Shown: positions 35,917 through 43,676 of the stretch, one piece after another | Layout of the letters: every line of letters begins with the position of its first letter | Position numbering within the stretch: the stretch's first letter is position 1 | NCBI GenBank assembly: GCA_963748385.1 | Contig: CAVVIQ010000020.1 | Span: forward strand, 372,001-436,000 | From: Rhodoblastus sp963748385 | Lineage (GTDB): Bacteria > Pseudomonadota > Alphaproteobacteria > Rhizobiales > Beijerinckiaceae | Reading direction: 5' to 3' | Length of the DNA stretch: 64,000 nucleotides | Position numbers and translations under genes: made by a program | Notes under the pieces: generated by a model | Seen by the model: only the letters and a program-made list of their open reading frames with translations | The model's database searches: none | What the model was told of the DNA's origin: nothing

Positions 35917-36849
35917 TCACGATTTGCGCGAGACGGTGAAACGCGCGGCCTCGGCGAGGACGCCGGCGCTATCGCCGAACCCGCCGTCTTCGAGCGCCTG
36001 GATGGCCTCCTCGGCCAGGGCGTCGCGGCGCGTGCGCGCCTCTTCGAGGCCCAAGGCCGCGACCAGCGTCGCCTTGTTGCGGTCGGCGTCCTTGCCGGCG
36101 CGTTTGCCCAGAGCCTGTTCGTCGCCCTCGGCGTCGAGAATGTCGTCGGCGACCTGAAAAGCGGCGCCGAGCGCCGCGCCATAGCGGCTGAGCGCCGCCA
36201 TCTGCTTGGCGTCGGCGCCGCCGATCCGCGCCCCGGCCTCGACGGCGAACAGCAGCAGCGCCCCGGTTTTCATCGACTGCATCAGGGCGACGAATTCTTT
36301 TGCATGCGGCGTCCTGGTCTTCTCGGCTTCGAGATCGAGCGCCTGGCCGCCGACCATGCCGCCAAGGCCCGCGGCGCGGGCGAGCATGAGCGTCAGATCG
36401 GCGCGCGTCTTTGCGTCGGGATGGGTGGGAGCGTCCGCGATCACGTCGAAGGCGTAGGTCAGCAGGCCGTCGCCGGCGAGAATGGCGGTCGCTTCGTCGA
36501 AGGCTTTGTGAACGGTGGGGCGACCGCGCCGCAGATCGTCGTCGTCCATCGCCGGAAGGTCGTCGTGGATCAGGGAATAGCAATGGATCATTTCGAGCGC
36601 ACAAGCCGCGCGCAAGACCCCCTCGCCTTGAACCCCGAACAGCCGCGCCGTTTCGACCACCAGAAAAGGCCGCAGCCGCTTGCCGCCGCCGAGCGCGCCA
36701 TAGCGCATGGCTTCGAGCAGACGTTCGGGCCGCGTTTTTTCACCCGGGAGGCGATGGGGCTGGAGCAGCGCGTCCAGCATGGATTCGGTCGCCTCGGCGG
36801 TCGCGACTAGCCGGGCGGCGAATTCCTGATGAGCCTTTCCAGCCGACAT
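35917..36849 (-). CDS. ispA: farnesyl/geranyl diphosphate synthase (polyprenyl synthetase)
   Basis: 310 residues of a trans-prenyltransferase that condenses isopentenyl diphosphate with allylic primers. GGKRLRPFLV, the first aspartate-rich motif DDLPAMDDDDLRRGRPTVH and the second DDILDAEGD are present. The long FARM and length fit short-chain (IspA) enzymes, so farnesyl or geranylgeranyl diphosphate is expected. It precedes DUF1345 with stop and start almost overlapping. ATG 36849 is taken. Confidence 0.93.
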   Translation of the reverse strand: MSAGKAHQEFAARLVATAEATESMLDALLQPHRLPGEKTRPERLLEAMRYGALGGGKRLRPFLVVETARLFGVQGEGVLRAACALEMIHCYSLIHDDLPAMDDDDLRRGRPTVHKAFDEATAILAGDGLLTYAFDVIADAPTHPDAKTRADLTLMLARAAGLGGMVGGQALDLEAEKTRTPHAKEFVALMQSMKTGALLLFAVEAGARIGGADAKQMAALSRYGAALGAAFQVADDILDAEGDEQALGKRAGKDADRNKATLVAALGLEEARTRRDALAEEAIQALEDGGFGDSAGVLAEAARFTVSRKS

Positions 36850-36944
36850 GCCGCGATCCCCGATGAGCGCAAAAGTCCGAGGGATCGCTTGCCCGATGCG
36901 CGCGGGCCGGTCAAGGCCCGCGCCCCGATCGCTGAGGCCCGGCG

Positions 36945-37373
36945 CTATTTGACCTCGATCTCGATCTTTTCGGATTCGAGCGGCGGATCATGCGGGACAT
37001 GCATGGCGTCGCCCATGATCAATTGCAGGCTGTGCTTGCCCGGCGGCAGGTCGAGCGCGGTCTCGGTCTGGCCGCCGCCGAAATGGCGGACGTGGGCGTT
37101 GCTTGGCAAAGGCTGGTTGAGCGCGGCGCCTTTCGGCGCGTCGATGTCGATGAGCAGGTGGTGATGGCCGGTGTTGGGCTTGTCCACCCCGGCGGGGGCC
37201 ACTCCCATGCCGGACAGGCCGAACTTGACCATGACCTTGCCATGGACGACCGCGCCATTTGCCGGCTCGATGAAATAGAGTCGGGCCGTGGCGGGCCAGT
37301 GCGATTGGGCAATTGCGGCGCCCGAAAGGCCGAGCCAGGCGAGCGCGAAAGCCCCGAAAACGATTTTCCGCAT
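36945..37373 (-). CDS. periplasmic DUF4399 protein
   Basis: 142 residues with a cleavable signal peptide (cleaved near AIAQ) and a single DUF4399 domain: RLYFIEPANGAVVHGKVMVKFGLSGMGVAPAG, then the His-rich GHHHLLIDID and PNAHVRHFGGGQTE. The paired HHH and H residues could bind metal but no function is known. The ATG lies behind GGAGGACC. It stands alone, next to the tRNA gene. Confidence 0.86.
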   Translation of the reverse strand: MRKIVFGAFALAWLGLSGAAIAQSHWPATARLYFIEPANGAVVHGKVMVKFGLSGMGVAPAGVDKPNTGHHHLLIDIDAPKGAALNQPLPSNAHVRHFGGGQTETALDLPPGKHSLQLIMGDAMHVPHDPPLESEKIEIEVK

Positions 37374-37532
37374 GAAAGGTCCTCCGGCGGTAAGGCGCGA
37401 CGCCGTTTGAAACGTCGCGCGAGCCAACCAGGAACGATTTAGGATGCGATTCGGTTCAATGAATGAATATCCCGCCGACCGCGGCGGTGGCGCAATTTCG
37501 ATCTGTCGGGGGAGGGACAACCAATTTTTCAT

Positions 37533-37617
37533 TGGTGCCCAGGAGAGGACTCGAACCTCCACGGCTTGCACCACTGGTACCTGAAACCAGCGCGTCTACC
37601 AATTCCGCCACCTGGGC
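37533..37617 (-). tRNA. tRNA-Leu (anticodon CAG)
   Basis: On the minus strand, 85 nt including an encoded CCA. The acceptor stem GCCCAGG pairs with CCTGGGC, the D-arm holds GGCGGAATTGGTAGACGC, the anticodon stem CTGGT/ACCAG encloses TTCAGGT with CAG, a long variable arm follows, and the T-arm has GGTTCGAGTCC. Long variable arm and anticodon identify leucine for CUG codons. Confidence 0.97.
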
Positions 37618-37686
37618 CCGGCGCGTCTTCTACGGGGGCGCCGGGACGCTGTCAACACGATCCGGCGCGCGAACTTCAAGAAAAGG

Positions 37687-38472
37687 TCAACCGCGCCGCG
37701 TCTGCCCTTCGAGCAATTCGACGGCCTTGGCCAACGCCGCCAGATCCTGCGGGCGGGCCAGGCGATGGTCGCCATCCTTGATCAGGGTGATCGTCGCCGG
37801 GTCGGAGGCGAGGCTTTCCATCAGGCGCATGGCGTGGCGCCAGGGCACGTCGGGATCGGCCATGCCCTGAAGGATCGCCACCGGGCAAAAGCTGCGGATT
37901 TCGCCGCCGAACAGACTGTTGGCCTTCCCGTCCTCGAACAGGGTTTTTGTGAGGGGATAGCCGGCGCCATAAGCGTCGGGAGGCCGCATCCAGACGCCCG
38001 CGGTCTCGATCTTTTTCCGCACCTCTTGGGGGAGGCGCGGCCACATCAGCTCTTGCGTGAAATCGACCGCCGGCGCGATCAGGACCATGCCGGCCAATCG
38101 CGCGCTTTCGCCGGTTTGGGCCAGCGCGCGGGCGAGCAGCAGCGCGATCCAGCCACCCATCGACGAGCCGACCACGATCTGCGGCCCTTCGGTTTGCGCG
38201 CGGAAAACCGCGACGGCCTGTTCCGCCCACCGGCCGATCGTTGCGTCGGCGAAGGCGCCTTCCAATTCGCCATGACCGGAATAATCGAAGCGCACAAAGG
38301 CGCGACCCTGTTCCAGCGCGAGCGAATCGAGAAATTCCGCTTTTGCGCCGCGCATGTCGGAGCGGAAGCCGCCGAGCCAGAACAGGCCGGGTCGGCGTTC
38401 GCCCTTGCGGGCGAGAAAGGCGAGGCGCGGCGCGCCGGGGTCAGGGGCGAAAAAAGCGGCTGGCTCGGTCAT
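37687..38472 (-). CDS. alpha/beta-hydrolase, likely thioesterase or esterase
   Basis: 261 residues of the alpha/beta-hydrolase fold. GSSMGGWIALLLARAL is the nucleophile elbow with the catalytic serine, GMADPDVPW carries the acid, and DGDHRLARPQDL the catalytic histidine. The N-terminus with PGLFWLGGFRSDMRG forms the oxyanion region and resembles the ABHD10 type of palmitoyl-protein thioesterase. Substrate unknown. It is monocistronic as far as can be seen. Confidence 0.85.
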   Translation of the reverse strand: MTEPAAFFAPDPGAPRLAFLARKGERRPGLFWLGGFRSDMRGAKAEFLDSLALEQGRAFVRFDYSGHGELEGAFADATIGRWAEQAVAVFRAQTEGPQIVVGSSMGGWIALLLARALAQTGESARLAGMVLIAPAVDFTQELMWPRLPQEVRKKIETAGVWMRPPDAYGAGYPLTKTLFEDGKANSLFGGEIRSFCPVAILQGMADPDVPWRHAMRLMESLASDPATITLIKDGDHRLARPQDLAALAKAVELLEGQTRRG

Positions 38473-38537
38473 TTGGCGATCGGTTCGGGTCGAGGCTAAG
38501 GTGCGGGGAGAGATTCGTTTGTCAAGCGGGAGCCGGC

Positions 38538-39707
38538 ATGACGCCTTGGGGCGCGGAGGGAGACATTGATGGTCAGGCCGTGTTCGGCCGCACGATCCTT
38601 CAACTTGTTCCCGCGCTCGATTCCGGCGCCTCGGCTTGCGTCGAACTCGCAGCGAGCCTCGCCGACGCGGGAGCGCGGGCGCTCGTCGCCGGCCCGCCGG
38701 GGCCGCTCGCCAGCGAATTGCAGGCGCGCGGCGGCGTTTTCATTCCCTTCGCGGCGGCGACGCGCATTCCGTGGCAGACCTGGCGCAACCGCAGCCGGTT
38801 GGCGAAGCTGGCCTTGCGCGAGGGCGTCGAACTGATCCACGTCCGCGCGGGCGCCGACGTTCCCGCCGCCCTTTACGCCGCGCGGCAGGCGCGCGCGGCT
38901 CTGGTGGCGGATTTCGAGGCGGGACATGACGCGGCCGCGCTCGACGCCGATTCGATCCTTTTCTATTCGCGCGAGGACATGGAGGCGGCGCTCGCCCGTC
39001 GTCCCGCGCTCGCGGCCAAGGCGGTTCGCGGCTTTCACGGGGTCGATCTCCGGCTTTTCTCGCCAGAAGCGGTCGATGCGGCGCGGGTGCGCCGCTTGCG
39101 CGAAGCCTTGGGCGTGCAGACCCATGTGCGCCTCGTCGTCGCGCTCGGCCTGCCGGTGGAGCGCCGGCAAAGTTTTCTGGCGGCGGCGGCCCAGCTCAAG
39201 GCGAAGAATTTTTTTTCCAACGACGTGCAGGAGGCGCGTTTCGTATGGCTGCGCGGCGAGGATGAGAGCCCCTCGCCGGCTTTCGACGCCGAAGCGGCGC
39301 GGTTGGGTCTCGACGGCGTCGTGCTGCGCATCGATTGGCCCGATCGCGCCGCCGCCTGCCTCGCGGCGGCCCTGGTCATCGCGCCGGCGGGCAAATCGGC
39401 GCTCTGCTTCGAGGCCCAGGCGCTGGGCGCTCCGGTCGTGGCGTTGCAGACCTCGGGCGCAGCGGGCGAGGTCGAAGCGGTGCTGGCCCCGCCGCAGGTT
39501 GAACCGGGGGCGCGCACTGGCTGGCTGGCCCCGCCGGGGCCGCCGGCTGGATTGATTCGCGCCGTCGAGGAGGCCCTGCGCCTCGGCGCGACCGCGCGGG
39601 AAAATCTCGCCCATCGCGCCCGCGCCCATGCGCGGAGTTTTTCCACCGAGCGGATGAACGCCATCGCCATGACGATCTACGCGCGTCATTTCGGCGCCGG
39701 CGGATAA
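38538..39707 (+). CDS. glycosyltransferase-like protein (GT-B, GT4-type)
   Basis: 389 residues with a GT-B two-domain shape: LQLVPALDSGASACVELAASL opens the N-terminal Rossmann domain, LIHVRAGADVPAALYAARQA follows, GVDLRLFSPEAV begins the linker and KSALCFEAQALGAPVVALQTSG is the donor-binding end typical of GT4 enzymes. The conserved Lys of the donor site is weakly supported, so activity is not certain. It lies divergent from the hydrolase and before infC; the donor and acceptor are unknown. Confidence 0.78.
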   Translation: MTPWGAEGDIDGQAVFGRTILQLVPALDSGASACVELAASLADAGARALVAGPPGPLASELQARGGVFIPFAAATRIPWQTWRNRSRLAKLALREGVELIHVRAGADVPAALYAARQARAALVADFEAGHDAAALDADSILFYSREDMEAALARRPALAAKAVRGFHGVDLRLFSPEAVDAARVRRLREALGVQTHVRLVVALGLPVERRQSFLAAAAQLKAKNFFSNDVQEARFVWLRGEDESPSPAFDAEAARLGLDGVVLRIDWPDRAAACLAAALVIAPAGKSALCFEAQALGAPVVALQTSGAAGEVEAVLAPPQVEPGARTGWLAPPGPPAGLIRAVEEALRLGATARENLAHRARAHARSFSTERMNAIAMTIYARHFGAGG

Positions 39708-39742
39708 AACCGTGAAATCCGGACTTTCGCCCAAATGCGCCG

Positions 39743-39771
39743 TTGACTTTGCGCCGCTTTGTCTCGATCTT
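39743..39771 (+). promoter_or_regulatory. possible promoter of infC
   Basis: TTGACT at 39743-39748 and GATCTT at 39766-39771 with a 17-bp spacer fit a weak sigma-70 promoter. It would give infC a leader of about 150 nt. Confidence 0.4.
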
Positions 39772-39928
39772 GGCGAAGGTTGGTCCTCGTGGTCTCGGTC
39801 GCGGGGGTTTTTGCCGTAGCTGAAATGATTTCCAAAGTTCTGCAGCGGACCCAGGGCCGCGGCCGCCGTCTGAAAACTTCGTGCGCGCCCGACCCGGTCT
39901 TCCAGACTCTTGCCAAGGAGAACACGCC

Positions 39929-40468
39929 ATTCGCCGTCCCATGAAAGCCCCCCCGGTTCCGCAGAAGGAGGGACCCCGCATCAACCGGGATATTCGCGTC
40001 CGCGAAGTGCAACTGATCGATGCCGAAGGCCAGAATCGCGGCGTCGTCGAAATTTTGGAAGCCTTGCGCCTATCCGAGGAAGATGGGCTCGATCTGGTCG
40101 AGATCGTTCCCAACGCCGATCCGCCGGTCTGCAAAATCCTCGATTACGGCAAGTATCGTTTCAACGAGCAGAAGAAGGCCGCCGAGGCCCGCAAGAAGCA
40201 GAAGGTCGTCGAGATCAAGGAGATCAAGCTCCGTCCCGGCATCGACGACCACGATTACGAGACCAAGATGAAGGCCGTTCGCCGCTTCTTCGATGAGGGC
40301 GACAAGGTGAAATTCGTGCTGCGCTTCCGCGGTCGCGAAATGGCCCATCAGGAACTCGGCTTCAAGGTGCTCGAACGTGTGAAGGCGGAAACCGCGCCGC
40401 TGGCCAAGATCGAACTGGAGCCCTCGATGGAAGGCCGCCAGATGATCATGATCCTGGCGCCGAGGTAA
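39929..40468 (+). CDS. infC: translation initiation factor IF-3, ATT start
   Basis: 179 residues of IF-3, which checks start-codon choice on the 30S subunit. INRDIRVREVQLIDAEGQNRGVV is the family N-terminal signature, CKILDYGKYRF the domain-1 core, followed by a Lys-rich linker and RFRGREMAHQELG plus ILAPR at the end. The initiation codon is ATT at 39929-39931, eight bases after AAGGAG; the protein then reads RRPMKAPP. IF-3 genes are classically started by AUU-type codons, through which IF-3 represses its own synthesis. The ATG at 39941 is a weaker alternative because the Shine-Dalgarno sequence is then too far away. Confidence 0.96.
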   Translation: MRRPMKAPPVPQKEGPRINRDIRVREVQLIDAEGQNRGVVEILEALRLSEEDGLDLVEIVPNADPPVCKILDYGKYRFNEQKKAAEARKKQKVVEIKEIKLRPGIDDHDYETKMKAVRRFFDEGDKVKFVLRFRGREMAHQELGFKVLERVKAETAPLAKIELEPSMEGRQMIMILAPR

Positions 40469-40500
40469 GTCGCCGGCTTTTCCCGCCATTTCCCATGCAT

Positions 40501-40535
40501 GACGCCGTCCCGCGATCCGGGGCGGCGTTCGTTTT
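40501..40535 (+). terminator. probable terminator of infC
   Basis: GACGCCGTCCCG / CCGGGGCGGCGTT forms an 11-bp hairpin with one G-T pair and a short loop, followed by CGTTTT. It lies 32 bp after the infC stop, so infC is probably not co-transcribed with rpmI. Confidence 0.6.
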
Positions 40536-40577
40536 GACAAGCCGCGAAAACATTTTTCTGGAAAGATAACAAGGCGC

Positions 40578-40814
40578 ATGGACGAAAATCGGCGCCGTTC
40601 CGTGTCCGACATTTTCAAGCACCGCGAAGCGAACCGGCCCGGGGCGGCGACGCCGGCCGCGCGGCCGGCGGCCTGCCCGCCCCATGCCCTGGAAAGCGGC
40701 TTTTACTGTTAAGCCAGCGCCGTGATCGGCTGTTCGCTGCTGTTCTATTTCTTCCTGCCCGACACGGAGCAGACCTCAGCGCTGGACAGGGAGATGAGGA
40801 AGGTTCTCGAATAG
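40578..40814 (+). pseudogene. possible small single-helix membrane protein with in-frame stop
   Basis: From ATG 40578 the frame gives 44 residues (DENRRRSVSDIFKHRE... ending FYC), then TAA at 40710-40712, and in the same frame continues as ASAVIGCSLLFYFFLPDTEQ through to TAG at 40814. The second part is one strong membrane helix plus a charged tail. The two together would be a 78-residue soluble-then-membrane protein. An AAGG site precedes the ATG. It may be a decayed gene, a sequence error, or chance; there is no family match I can name. Confidence 0.35.
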
Positions 40815-40853
40815 CCGCCCTCGAGCGCGCCTTCATCCGAGCCCGCCGCCCGT

Positions 40854-41135
40854 TTACTCGGCCCGGCGGAGCCAGACCCGGCGCGCGGCGAGCACGAGAA
40901 AGGAGCCGAGCACCGCCGCGACGACGTCGCGCGCCGAAATCGCCACCTTGTCGAGATCGGGCAAAAGGTTGAAAAGCTCGAACAGGGCGCCGCCGACAAT
41001 CGCGCCGGCGCAGCCGAGCGCGAGGTTGGACCAGAGCCCGAACCCGGCCATGCTGCGCGTGGCGACGCGCCCTGCCAGCGTGCCGCCGATCAGGCCGACG
41101 ACGATCCAGGTGATGAGATTGGCGAGCGTGAACAT
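40854..41135 (-). CDS. GlsB/YeaQ/YmgE family small membrane protein
   Basis: 93 residues with three hydrophobic helices and glycine-rich spacing: LITWIVVGLIGGTLAGRVA, GLWSNLALGCAGAIVGGALFELF and VVAAVLGSFLVLAARR. This is the transglycosylase-associated protein family, small membrane proteins induced by stress in several bacteria, without proven biochemical role. ATG 41135 is chosen because it directly precedes the first helix; the longer frame to 41180 is not conserved. Confidence 0.85.
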   Translation of the reverse strand: MFTLANLITWIVVGLIGGTLAGRVATRSMAGFGLWSNLALGCAGAIVGGALFELFNLLPDLDKVAISARDVVAAVLGSFLVLAARRVWLRRAE

Positions 41136-41222
41136 GCCGGGCCCCTCGCATTGTTGCGGCGCAACGCCCATCATCGCCATGTTTCGCCCGGCGTCAATCG
41201 AACGCGTCAGTCGCGCGGCCCC

Positions 41223-41251
41223 TTGCCAAACCCTACGCTTTCCCCTAAAAG
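41223..41251 (+). promoter_or_regulatory. predicted promoter of rpmI-rplT
   Basis: TTGCCA at 41223-41228 and TAAAAG at 41246-41251 are separated by exactly 17 bp. Transcription would begin near 41258, a few bases before the terminator-like hairpin and about 98 nt before rpmI. Confidence 0.5.
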
Positions 41252-41262
41252 CGCGCCTTCAA

Positions 41263-41301
41263 CTCGCCCGGCCAGTAAAGGGCTGCCGTGGCGGGTTTTT
41301 T
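41263..41301 (+). promoter_or_regulatory. terminator-like hairpin in the rpmI-rplT leader (putative attenuator)
   Basis: Bases 41263-41275 pair with 41283-41295 to give a stem of about 12 pairs (two single-base bulges, one or two G-T pairs) with a 7-base loop, directly followed by six T (41296-41301). This is an intrinsic-terminator shape lying between a predicted promoter and the rpmI start 55 nt later. It may let excess L20 or L35, or translation state, stop transcription early. It could alternatively just end an upstream plus-strand transcript. Confidence 0.6.
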
Positions 41302-41355
41302 GGCTCGATTTCGAGACAATGAATGGCCTTGCGGCCTTACAATTGAGAGAGCAAA

Positions 41356-41556
41356 ATGCCCAAGTTGAAGACCAAATCCGGCGCGAAAAAGCGCTTCAAG
41401 ATCACCGGCACCGGCAAGGTGGTCTACGCCCAGCGCGGCAAGCGTCACGGCATGATCAAGCGGACCAAAAAGCAGATTCGCAACCTTCGCGGCACTAATA
41501 TCCTCTTCAAGACCGACGGGGATAACGTGAAGAAATTCTTTCTGCCCAACGGCTGA
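41356..41556 (+). CDS. rpmI: 50S ribosomal protein L35
   Basis: 66 residues: PKLKTKSGAKKRFKITGTGKV at the start and GKRHGMIKRTKKQIRNLRGT in the middle are diagnostic of bacterial L35. Strongly basic. It precedes rplT by 42 bp in the universal rpmI-rplT order. A terminator-like hairpin lies in its leader. Confidence 0.98.
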   Translation: MPKLKTKSGAKKRFKITGTGKVVYAQRGKRHGMIKRTKKQIRNLRGTNILFKTDGDNVKKFFLPNG

Positions 41557-41598
41557 TTTCCAGCCCGATCCGCAACCTGACACATCTGGAGATCATCC

Positions 41599-41964
41599 AT
41601 GGCTCGCGTCAAACGCGGCGTCACCTCGCACGCCAAGCACAAGAAAGTTTTAAAGGCCGCCAAGGGTTTCTATGGCCGCCGCAAGAACACCATCCGCGCC
41701 GCCAAGGCGGCGGTCGACCGCTCGATGCAATATGCGACGCGCGACCGTCGCGCCAAGAAGCGCACCATGCGCGCCTTGTGGATCCAGCGCCTCAACGCCG
41801 CGGTGCGCGAATTCGGCCTGACCTACAGCCGCTTCATCGACGGCCTCGCCAAGGCCGGCGTCGAAGTGGACCGCAAGGTTCTCTCCGAGCTGGCGATCAG
41901 CGAGCCGGCGGCCTTCAAGGCCATCGTCGAAAAGGTCAAGGCGGCGCTGCCGGCGGTCGCGTAA
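41599..41964 (+). CDS. rplT: 50S ribosomal protein L20
   Basis: 121 residues: ARVKRGVTSHAKHKKVLKAAKGFYGRRKN and ALWIQRLNAAVREFGLTYSRFI are L20 signatures. L20 assembles the large subunit and in many bacteria represses its own operon by binding its leader mRNA. The terminator at 41985 follows it. Confidence 0.98.
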   Translation: MARVKRGVTSHAKHKKVLKAAKGFYGRRKNTIRAAKAAVDRSMQYATRDRRAKKRTMRALWIQRLNAAVREFGLTYSRFIDGLAKAGVEVDRKVLSELAISEPAAFKAIVEKVKAALPAVA

Positions 41965-41984
41965 GCTTTTCCGCCCGATTTCAA

Positions 41985-42012
41985 AAGCCCGCCGGCGACG
42001 GCGGGCTTTTTT
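41985..42012 (+). terminator. intrinsic terminator after rplT
   Basis: AAGCCCGCC / GGCGGGCTT, a perfect 9-bp stem with a 6-base loop, followed by a run of T. It begins 20 bp after the rplT stop and separates the ribosomal genes from pheS. Confidence 0.9.
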
Positions 42013-42071
42013 GCTTTGCAGCGCCGGTTTCGCGTGGCATTACGCCCGCGACACATTTCCTGGGCCTTCCG

Positions 42072-43154
42072 ATGTCCGATCTCAGCCAACTCGAAAACCA
42101 GACCCTCGCCGCGATCGATTCCGCCGCCGACGAAGCCGCGCTCGAAAATGTCCGCGTCGCGGCGCTCGGCAAGAAGGGCTCGATTTCCGCGCTCCTCGCC
42201 ACGCTTGGAAAAATGTCGCCGGAGGAGCGCAAGAGCGAGGGCGCCAGGATCAACGCGCTCAAGGACAAGGTCGCCGAGGCCTTCGGCCGGCGCAGGACCG
42301 TGCTGAAGGGGGCAGCGCTCGCCGCGCGGCTGGCGAGCGAGACTCTCGATGTGACCCTGCCGACCCGGCCTACCGCGCTGGAGACCGGACGCATCCATCC
42401 CATTTCCCAGGTCATGGACGAACTGACCGCCATTTTCAGCGACATGGGCTTTTCCATCGCCGAAGGGCCAGACATCGAAAGCGACGACTTCAACTTCACC
42501 AAGCTGAATTTCCCGCCCGGCCATCCGGCGCGCGAAATGCAGGACACGTTCTTCTTCGGCGCCAGGGCGGACGGGACGCGCAAACTGCTGCGCACCCACA
42601 CCTCGCCGGTGCAGGTCCGCACCATGCTGAAGAACCCGCCGCCGATCCGGGTCATCTGTCCGGGGCGCGTCTATCGCTCCGATTTCGACCAGACCCATAC
42701 GCCGATGTTTCATCAGGTCGAGGGGCTGGTGATCGACCGCCGGGCGCATATGGGCCATCTCAAATGGGTGCTTGAAGAGTTTCTCAAGGCCTTTTTCGAG
42801 GTGGAGCATGTGAAAATGCGTTTCCGCCCGAGCTTTTTCCCCTTCACCGAGCCTTCGGCCGAAGTGGACATCCAGTGCTCGCGCAAGGGCGGCGAAATGC
42901 GTTTCGGCGAAGGCGACGACTGGCTGGAGATTCTGGGCTGCGGCATGGTCCATCCCAACGTCCTGCGCAATTGCGGCGTCGACCCCGACGAATATCAGGG
43001 CTTCGCCTGGGGCGTCGGCATCGACCGCATCGCCATGCTGAAATATGGCATGAACGATCTGCGGGCCTTTTTCGAGGCCGACGCGCGCTGGTTATCGCAC
43101 TATGGCTTCCGGCCGCTCGACCTGCCGACCCTGGCGGGCGGGCTGTCGAGCTGA
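42072..43154 (+). CDS. pheS: phenylalanine-tRNA ligase alpha subunit
   Basis: 360 residues of the class II synthetase catalytic subunit. PLGKKGSIS in the N-terminal coil region, RIHPISQVMDELTAIFSDMGF, THTSPVQVRTM (motif 2 area), PMFHQVEGLVID and the class II motif 3 AWGVGIDRIAMLKYG are present. It charges tRNA-Phe with PheT. An extra membrane-protein gene, not normal in pheST operons, follows after 13 bp and before pheT. Confidence 0.97.
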   Translation: MSDLSQLENQTLAAIDSAADEAALENVRVAALGKKGSISALLATLGKMSPEERKSEGARINALKDKVAEAFGRRRTVLKGAALAARLASETLDVTLPTRPTALETGRIHPISQVMDELTAIFSDMGFSIAEGPDIESDDFNFTKLNFPPGHPAREMQDTFFFGARADGTRKLLRTHTSPVQVRTMLKNPPPIRVICPGRVYRSDFDQTHTPMFHQVEGLVIDRRAHMGHLKWVLEEFLKAFFEVEHVKMRFRPSFFPFTEPSAEVDIQCSRKGGEMRFGEGDDWLEILGCGMVHPNVLRNCGVDPDEYQGFAWGVGIDRIAMLKYGMNDLRAFFEADARWLSHYGFRPLDLPTLAGGLSS

Positions 43155-43167
43155 CAGGCGATGTTCG

Positions 43168-43662
43168 ATGAGGGACGCGGCCTTCGCGCTTTTCGATCGG
43201 CTGGTCTTCGGTTCCGTTCTGCCGGCGCCGGGACCGTCCGACATCGAGTCGATCAATCTCGCCGCCCGCGACGCGCGCAATGATGAGCAAAGCCGCTACC
43301 GCGATTTCATCTATCTCATGATGGGCACGGTGGACACCAAGGTTTCCGCGCTCCTGACCCATATTTCCCTGATCATTGCGGCGCTGGTCTTCATCTATTC
43401 GTCCAAGGCCGGCGTCTCCGGAATGTTCAAGAACATGATCATGGTCGAGATCGTCGCCTATCTGATCCTGACGGTGTTCTGCCTGAGATGCATCCGGATG
43501 ACGATCAGGCTGTCAAGCGGCAGCGCAGCCTCGGAGAACGACGCGCTGGCGATCGAACTCTACAAACGCCGCGCGACCTATAACTGGACGTCGAACGTGA
43601 CGGTCGTCGTCACTGTCGCAACAATCTTCACGCTCGTTCTGGGCTCTGTCTTCGGTCTCTGA
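43168..43662 (+). CDS. small membrane protein between pheS and pheT (PycTM/SLATT-like, uncertain)
   Basis: 164 residues with a soluble N-terminus (about 60 residues) and three hydrophobic helices: ALLTHISLIIAALVFIYSS, MVEIVAYLILTVFCLRCI and NVTVVVTVATIFTLVLGSVFGL. The RYRDFIYLMMGTVDTKVSALL segment just before the first helix, with its D-x-K, and the charged ELYKRRATYNW before the last helix, recall the Pycsar membrane effectors (DUF5706) and SLATT proteins, which form pores in phage defence. No cyclase or sensor gene is next to it, so this is a structural resemblance only. The gene lies 13 bp after pheS and 14 bp before pheT, and is expressed with them. Confidence 0.6.
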   Translation: MRDAAFALFDRLVFGSVLPAPGPSDIESINLAARDARNDEQSRYRDFIYLMMGTVDTKVSALLTHISLIIAALVFIYSSKAGVSGMFKNMIMVEIVAYLILTVFCLRCIRMTIRLSSGSAASENDALAIELYKRRATYNWTSNVTVVVTVATIFTLVLGSVFGL

Positions 43663-43676
43663 CCAAGGAAAGAAAA

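Noticed and set aside
39759..39944. Short frame in the infC leader as a possible regulatory peptide
   Set aside because: TTG start without ribosome-binding site and reading over the infC start; no amino-acid run that would suggest attenuation.
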